25,973 nucleotides of DNA, from contig JACDBD010000422.1 in the NCBI GenBank assembly GCA_013695115.1, positions 1 through 25,973 of the forward strand. The letters are read 5' to 3'. The notes beneath the pieces were generated by a model that saw nothing but the letters and a program-made list of their open reading frames with translations, was not told the DNA's origin and did no database searches. The stretch comes from Actinomycetota bacterium (GTDB lineage Bacteria; Actinomycetota; Acidimicrobiia; IMCC26256; JACDBD01). Made by a program: the position numbers and the translations under genes. Below are positions 22,171 to 25,973 of this stretch, in pieces. How positions within the stretch are numbered: the first letter of the stretch is position 1; every line of letters starts with the position of its first letter.

Positions 22171-23216
22171 CCGGTGACCTGGCGCCATGAGTCCTGGAGC
22201 GCGATGAAGACGCCCGCGTCGGTGGGCAGGCCCGTCCCGGCCGGGAGTTGGATGCGTTTGCGGACGCCCTCGGCGAGATCCTGGCCGTCGACCCGCCAAC
22301 CCGTTTCGGCGAGCTCCTGCCGGGCGCGTCCACCGGCGGCGAGATCGGCGATGTCCTCGTCGCGGTCGTCGCTCGTGGTCAACGCGAGCACGACGTCGGC
22401 GGTGGTCACCGGCTCAGGGTAGAGCAGCGTGAACGCGTCGCGGCGGTCGGGCGCGGCCTCCGCGAGCACCGGACCCGCTTCGGCCTCGCTCGCACCGGCG
22501 GCGTCGTACACCGCGGTCGGGAACTTGCTGAGCATCTCCTCGAACGGCGACGCGGCCGGCGCGCCCGAGTCCTCGAGGCGCTCGAGCCAGGCGAGGAACT
22601 CGTCGGTCTGGAGCTCGGCCCGCGAGTAGCCGGGGCCGCCGAAGAACTCGCTCGCCGCCTGTGCGAGCACGAGCAGACCGGTCGCGCTCGTCGTCGGGTC
22701 CGTGTGCGCCACCTTGACGCTGCCCCACGACGCCTCGCCGCCGAGCTCATCCCACTCGTCGCCCGCGACGTCGCCCAGGCAGGGCCACGCCACCGCGCCC
22801 GCGCACGGTCCCTGCTCGAGCACCCGACCGCGGTCCTTGCGCATCACGATGACCAGCGGTGAGCGGGCGAGCGTGGTGGGCGACTCCTCGAACACCGGTT
22901 GCGACTGCTGCTGACCCCGCAGGATGTCGACGATCTGGGGCCAGGGTCCCGGCACCAGCCAGCCGTCGATCCCGGGGTCGTCGACCTCGGAATCAGGCAG
23001 TGCGACCAGGCGCTCGGCGGTCTCCCCGGCCGCCTCGACGGTGACGTCGAGCTCGCCCACCGCGTCGTCGAGCTGCGAGCACGCCTCCTCGAGCTCGGTC
23101 GCGCACACGAGCCGGGCGTTGCCGTCGGTATTGCGGGCGTCGTCGATGTCCGCCCGGATCAGCACCGCCGCCACCACCATGACGACCGCGGCCACGATCG
23201 CGCCGACGGTTTTCAC
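22167..23216 (-). CDS. Membrane-anchored substrate-binding-fold protein
   Basis: The 349-residue protein has an uncleaved-looking N-terminal helix (KTVGAIVAAVVMVVAAVLIRADIDDAR, no lipobox cysteine) and an exported domain with the type II periplasmic binding pattern: NARLVCATELEEACSQL, DGWLVPGPWPQIVDILRG, SPLVIVMRKDRG, SVKVAHTDPTTSATGLLVLAQA and KFPTAVYDAAGAS. The PTTSATGL segment is typical of molybdate/sulfate-type or ion-binding members. GTG 23216 is the start, 18 nt after the AAA+ stop. Translational overlap with the vWA lipoprotein and shared fold suggest the pair works together outside the membrane. No transporter components accompany it. Confidence 0.85.
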   Translation of the reverse strand: MKTVGAIVAAVVMVVAAVLIRADIDDARNTDGNARLVCATELEEACSQLDDAVGELDVTVEAAGETAERLVALPDSEVDDPGIDGWLVPGPWPQIVDILRGQQQSQPVFEESPTTLARSPLVIVMRKDRGRVLEQGPCAGAVAWPCLGDVAGDEWDELGGEASWGSVKVAHTDPTTSATGLLVLAQAASEFFGGPGYSRAELQTDEFLAWLERLEDSGAPAASPFEEMLSKFPTAVYDAAGASEAEAGPVLAEAAPDRRDAFTLLYPEPVTTADVVLALTTSDDRDEDIADLAAGGRARQELAETGWRVDGQDLAEGVRKRIQLPAGTGLPTDAGVFIALQDSWRQVTG

Positions 23217-23234
23217 GAACCGAAACCTATGTCG

Positions 23235-24632
23235 CTACGAGTCGGGGATGTCGGCGGCGACGAGCGTGCTGAGCTGCTCGTCGGTCGGCTTCTTCACGTC
23301 GACGACCCGACTCGCGTGGCGCGCGATCGCCGCCTCGAACAGGTTGCGGGCGAAGCGGCCGTTCCCGAACATCGGGCCGCGCGGCTCCGCCGCCAGGCGG
23401 GCCCGGAGCTTCTCGATTGCCGATGGATCCGCCTTGTAGTTGTGGTCCTCGCCGAACGCCTCGAAGATGCGGACCATCTCGTCGTCGGTGTAGTCGGGGA
23501 ACACGATCGTCTTGGGGAAGCGTGACCGGATCCCCGGGTTGGAGTCGAGGAACTTGTTCATCGGCTCGGGGTAGCCGGCGACGATCACCGCGAGATCGTC
23601 GCGGTGGTCCTCCATCTGCTTGAGCAGTGCCGCGATCGCCTCCGCGCCGAAGTCCTGCTCCCCACCCTGGGCGAGGGCGTAGGCCTCGTCGATGAAGAGG
23701 ATGCCGCCGAGGGCCTGTCCGCAGATCTCCACGACCTTGGTGGCGGTCTGGCCCACGTACCCCGCGACCACCCCGGAGCGGTCGGTCTCCACCAGGTGGC
23801 CCTTCGAGACGACGTCGAGGGCGGCGTAGATCTCTCCCAGGAGTCGAGCGACGGTCGTCTTGCCCGTCCCCGGGTTGCCGACGAACACCAGGTGGGCCGA
23901 CTGGTCGACCACCTTGAGCTTGCGGTCGCGCCGCATGTTCTGGACCCGGATGAGGTTTGTCAGCAGCCGCACCTCGGTCTTGACCGCGTCGAGCCCGATG
24001 AGCTCGTCCAACTCGTCGAGCAGCTCCTCCAGCGACTTCTTGGGTGGCGCCTCGGCCGCCTTCCCGACTTCGCCCGGGCCGGGCTCCTTGGCCATGCCCT
24101 CGGGGCGTTCGATGCCGGCGGCGCCGAGGCGGCGCAGCATCATCGAGCGGAAGGTGTCGACCGCCAGCAACTTCTCGCGGGTCGGTACGTCCTCGAGCGC
24201 GCAGGCGGCGTGGGCGACGCGCAGCCCTGCCTGGTAGTAGGTCCAGCCGTGGGTGGTGCCGGCGGCGGCGTCGGCGGCCACGATGGTCTCGAACATCGGC
24301 GACGGCGTGATCGGCCACGCCCGGTGCTGGCGGATGGCGTCGCCGTCGCGCAGTTGCCCGGGCGTGGCGCTCGCCAGCGACTCGAACCACGGCGCCAGCG
24401 CGGCGGCGAACTCCCGCAGCTCCCCGTCGCCGTAGCGCCCGTCCCCCGCGATAACCGCCGCCGCGATCGCCTGGGCCTCGAGGGCGGCGTCGCGCTCGTG
24501 ATCACCGGCACCGGCAGGTTTCGTGGCGACCGCGCCCTGCTTACCGTCGGCGCGCGACCGCAGGTCGCCGAGCACCGCGGTGAGGTCGGTGACGAACTGC
24601 TGGACTGGCTCGGCCAGCAAATTGACTGCCAT
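23235..24632 (-). CDS. CbbX/SpoVK-type AAA+ ATPase
   Basis: From ATG 24632 the protein has 465 residues. Residues about 45-160 are a helical domain (EAQAIAAAVIAGDGRYGDGE then LREFAAALAPW) with a TerB-like look, followed by a linker. The AAA+ domain spans about 195-465: LEELLDELDELIGLDAVKTEV, Walker A GNPGTGKTTVARLLGEIY (K258), pore region SGVVAGYVGQTATKV, Walker B GILFIDEAYAL (D315-E316), sensor 1 IVAGYPEPMNKFLDSNPGIRSRF with the arginine finger, and FGNGRFARNLFEAAIARHASR. It belongs to the CbbX/SpoVK/EccA group of hexameric remodellers. A TTG start at 24710 would add 26 residues that only translate the leader repeat, so it is rejected. It heads the module and acts in the cytosol, whereas its neighbours face outward. 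Confidence 0.92.
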   Translation of the reverse strand: MAVNLLAEPVQQFVTDLTAVLGDLRSRADGKQGAVATKPAGAGDHERDAALEAQAIAAAVIAGDGRYGDGELREFAAALAPWFESLASATPGQLRDGDAIRQHRAWPITPSPMFETIVAADAAAGTTHGWTYYQAGLRVAHAACALEDVPTREKLLAVDTFRSMMLRRLGAAGIERPEGMAKEPGPGEVGKAAEAPPKKSLEELLDELDELIGLDAVKTEVRLLTNLIRVQNMRRDRKLKVVDQSAHLVFVGNPGTGKTTVARLLGEIYAALDVVSKGHLVETDRSGVVAGYVGQTATKVVEICGQALGGILFIDEAYALAQGGEQDFGAEAIAALLKQMEDHRDDLAVIVAGYPEPMNKFLDSNPGIRSRFPKTIVFPDYTDDEMVRIFEAFGEDHNYKADPSAIEKLRARLAAEPRGPMFGNGRFARNLFEAAIARHASRVVDVKKPTDEQLSTLVAADIPDS

Positions 24633-24634
24633 CT

Positions 24635-24745
24635 CTATGGCCTCGCTCGCTGCCGGCCGGGCCATCCAGAAAGGGATTGGCCGGCCCGCGGGCGCTCGCT
24701 CGGACGCCAAGTTCGCGCGGCGCGAGTCGGCTGTGCCGCTCTCAT
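24635..24745 (-). repeat. 111-bp leader repeat, copy before the AAA+ gene
   Basis: This is the second copy of the element at 20241-20351, in the same orientation and the same position relative to its gene. Its 36-codon frame opens at ATG 24745, which overlaps the hydrolase stop as ATGA, and closes at TAG 24637-24635, 2 nt before the AAA+ ATG. In another frame the repeat reads [20 protein letters not shown] followed by SEAI, continuous with the AAA+ protein; all three differences from the other copy within the 83-bp core are silent in that frame. The central inverted repeat is retained. Confidence 0.85.
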
Positions 24746-25659
24746 TCTCTGACCGCCGCCGGCAACGCCGTGAGCCACGGCGTCACGAGCTCGAGGAAGC
24801 GGTCGGGCAGCTCGAGCTGGGGCGCGTGGCCGCAGTCGTCGATCACCTCGAGCGCGAACTCAGGGTGCCGAGCCGCCACCGCACGCGCCGAACTCACCGG
24901 CACGAGCCGGTCGAGGACACCGTGCACGATCAGCGTCGGGCACTTCACGCGGCCGAGGTCGGCGGGCATGCCGCGCTGGAAGTAGAAGAACAACGATCGG
25001 GCGGCGTCGGCGTACGCGGTGGGCACCTCCGGGAACGTGCTCCGCTCGGTTGCCAGTGCCACCAGCCGCTCCCGCAACGCCGGGTCGACGCGCTCGGGAT
25101 GGGCCACCGACCACTCGAGCGTCGTATCGACCATCCCCGCCGGCCCCAGCCGCCGGGCGCGCATCCCGAGGACCCGCCCGCCGATCTGCGGCACCATCAA
25201 CGGCGCCATGCGGGTGACGAGCTGCCACGGCGGCAGCCGGACTCCCCGTTGCGGGAGCGCGGGGTCGACGAGGACGAGGGCGCGCACGAGGTCGGGGTGG
25301 CGGGCGGCGAGGCCGACGCCGATCGCACCGCCCATGGAGTTCCCGAAAACCACCGCCGGGCCCAGCTCGGCCAGCAGCGCGGCGACGAGGCGCCCGCTCG
25401 CGCCGACGGTGGCGCGGCGACCCGCGGGAATGCGGGTGAGCCCGAAGCCGGGCAGATCGACCGCGGTCACGGTGGCGTCGAGCGCGGTGGCGAGACGTCC
25501 GCCCACCGGCTCCCAGCTCAGTGTGCTCGCGCCGAGTCCGTGGACCAGCAGGATGCGCTGCTCGCGGTCGGGATCTCCCCACTCGACGGCGTGGGCGCGC
25601 ACGCCGTCGACGTCGATCCAGCGTTCTGTCCCCGGTTGCACGGGGAGAGGATCGCGCAC
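24742..25659 (-). CDS. Alpha/beta-hydrolase fold protein
   Basis: The 305-residue enzyme has a canonical fold: oxyanion-hole LLVHGLGASTLSWEP, nucleophile elbow VFGNSMGGAIG (serine), acid in TLIVHGVLDRLVPV (aspartate) and CGHAPQLELPDRF (histidine). The cap region LPPWQLVTRMAPLMVPQIGG and size resemble C-C bond or ester hydrolases of the BphD/MhpC or haloperoxidase-like group; substrate is unknown. GTG 25659 is used, and GTG 25641 is an equally possible start. It is divergent from a second hydrolase. The stop overlaps the ATG of the leader repeat frame, so it may be cotranscribed with the AAA+ module. Confidence 0.88.
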   Translation of the reverse strand: MRDPLPVQPGTERWIDVDGVRAHAVEWGDPDREQRILLVHGLGASTLSWEPVGGRLATALDATVTAVDLPGFGLTRIPAGRRATVGASGRLVAALLAELGPAVVFGNSMGGAIGVGLAARHPDLVRALVLVDPALPQRGVRLPPWQLVTRMAPLMVPQIGGRVLGMRARRLGPAGMVDTTLEWSVAHPERVDPALRERLVALATERSTFPEVPTAYADAARSLFFYFQRGMPADLGRVKCPTLIVHGVLDRLVPVSSARAVAARHPEFALEVIDDCGHAPQLELPDRFLELVTPWLTALPAAVRE

Positions 25660-25699
25660 GGCCGGGCATGCCGCCTCTTCGGAAGGGCATGCTGGGCGG

Positions 25700-25973
25700 G
25701 TGCCGGAGCTTCGGACGTCCGACGGGGTCCGTCTGCACTACGTCGTCGACGGTCCCGACGACGCGCCGGTCGTCGTCTTGCTCCACGGGCTGGGCTCCGA
25801 CGGGCAGGCCGACCAGCCCCTGGTCGACGCCATCGGCGACCGGCTGCGGGTGGTGCGCCTCGATCTGCGGGGCCACGGGCGTAGCGAGCCGCTCACCGAT
25901 CCGGCGCGCTACGGCTGGTTCGATCGGTCCGCCGCCGACGTGGGCGAGCTGCTCGACGCGCTCGGGCTGGAGA
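25700..25973 (+). CDS. Second alpha/beta hydrolase, N-terminal part only
   Basis: Ninety-one codons are visible before the window ends. The sequence VPELRTSDGVRLHYVVDGPD then APVVVLLHGLGSDGQADQPL carries the first strands and the oxyanion-hole HG motif of the alpha/beta hydrolase fold. RVVRLDLRGHGRSEP is the typical strand-4 region. The nucleophile elbow would follow beyond the edge. GTG 25700 is the likely start, with GGAAGGG about 13 nt upstream. It is divergent from the hydrolase ending at 25659, with only 40 nt between the start codons. Confidence 0.8.
   Translation, partial: MPELRTSDGVRLHYVVDGPDDAPVVVLLHGLGSDGQADQPLVDAIGDRLRVVRLDLRGHGRSEPLTDPARYGWFDRSAADVGELLDALGLE

Noticed and set aside
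20515..22422. 635-codon plus-strand frame opposite the vWA lipoprotein
   Set aside because: The minus strand holds a lipoprotein signal, binding fold and intact MIDAS; the plus-strand frame has none.
22167..23216. Binding-fold protein as part of an ABC importer
   Set aside because: No permease or ABC ATPase lies in the window and the protein is anchored by a helix beside a vWA lipoprotein; a sensing role is more plausible.
24633..24710. N-terminal extension of the AAA+ protein starting at TTG 24710
   Set aside because: The added 26 residues are entirely the translation of the dispersed leader repeat, and ATG 24632 fits the gene better; the possibility of fusion is kept only as part of a finding.

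Overview
This is a gene-dense, very GC-rich bacterial segment with strongly G/C-ending codons, frequent GTG starts and many 4-nt GTGA/ATGA gene overlaps. Content (class I aldolase, UvrD/PcrA with a C-terminal RNA-polymerase-binding-type tail, NADP-type isocitrate dehydrogenase, cytosolic-type malate dehydrogenase, leaderless-looking promoters) fits an actinomycete. A deep-branching lineage such as Acidimicrobiia is my inference and is not proven by the sequence. No tRNA, rRNA, insertion sequence, prophage or CRISPR was seen, and no gap exceeds 300 bases.

Layout. 48-3009: class I fructose-bisphosphate aldolase; a minus-strand pair (small helical protein, flavin-reductase-like protein); D-aminoacyl-tRNA deacylase; a small hypothetical. 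3065-5802: PcrA helicase overlapping an OsmC-type protein, closed by a nested hairpin shared with a convergent membrane-anchored gene that looks like a Rieske domain without its iron-sulfur ligands. 6375-9186: B12-binding mutase subunit, sucC, sucD and a DUF4190 membrane protein, linking propionate/methylmalonyl-CoA metabolism to the TCA cycle. 9176-11311: minus-strand block of a DUF4202 protein whose family N-terminus lacks a start codon, and three tandem four-helix membrane paralogues. 11428-14785: purN-purH-folD, a probable small CTG-start ORF and a zinc-ribbon membrane protein. 14843-18483: icd with an unusual leader, a J-domain protein, mdh and a methylguanine-DNA methyltransferase. 18524-24632 (minus): a five-gene envelope-stress-like module of CbbX-type AAA+ ATPase, membrane-anchored periplasmic-binding-fold protein, binding-fold/vWA lipoprotein, membrane coiled-coil protein and PspA. 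24742-25973: two divergent alpha/beta hydrolases, the second cut by the window end.

The most unusual signal is a leader repeat. A 111-bp element (about 90% identical, no gaps) sits directly upstream of the AAA+ gene and again directly upstream of the coiled-coil/PspA pair. A diverged third copy lies directly upstream of icd, and fragments precede dtd and probably the mutase-subunit gene. In all three full copies a start codon opens a 31-36-codon frame that closes with TAG 2-3 nt before the downstream ATG, and the middle can fold into a hairpin. The copies look like a dispersed cis-acting leader family tying central metabolism to the envelope module. Whether the element works as RNA, as a translated leader or as a mobile palindromic repeat is open.
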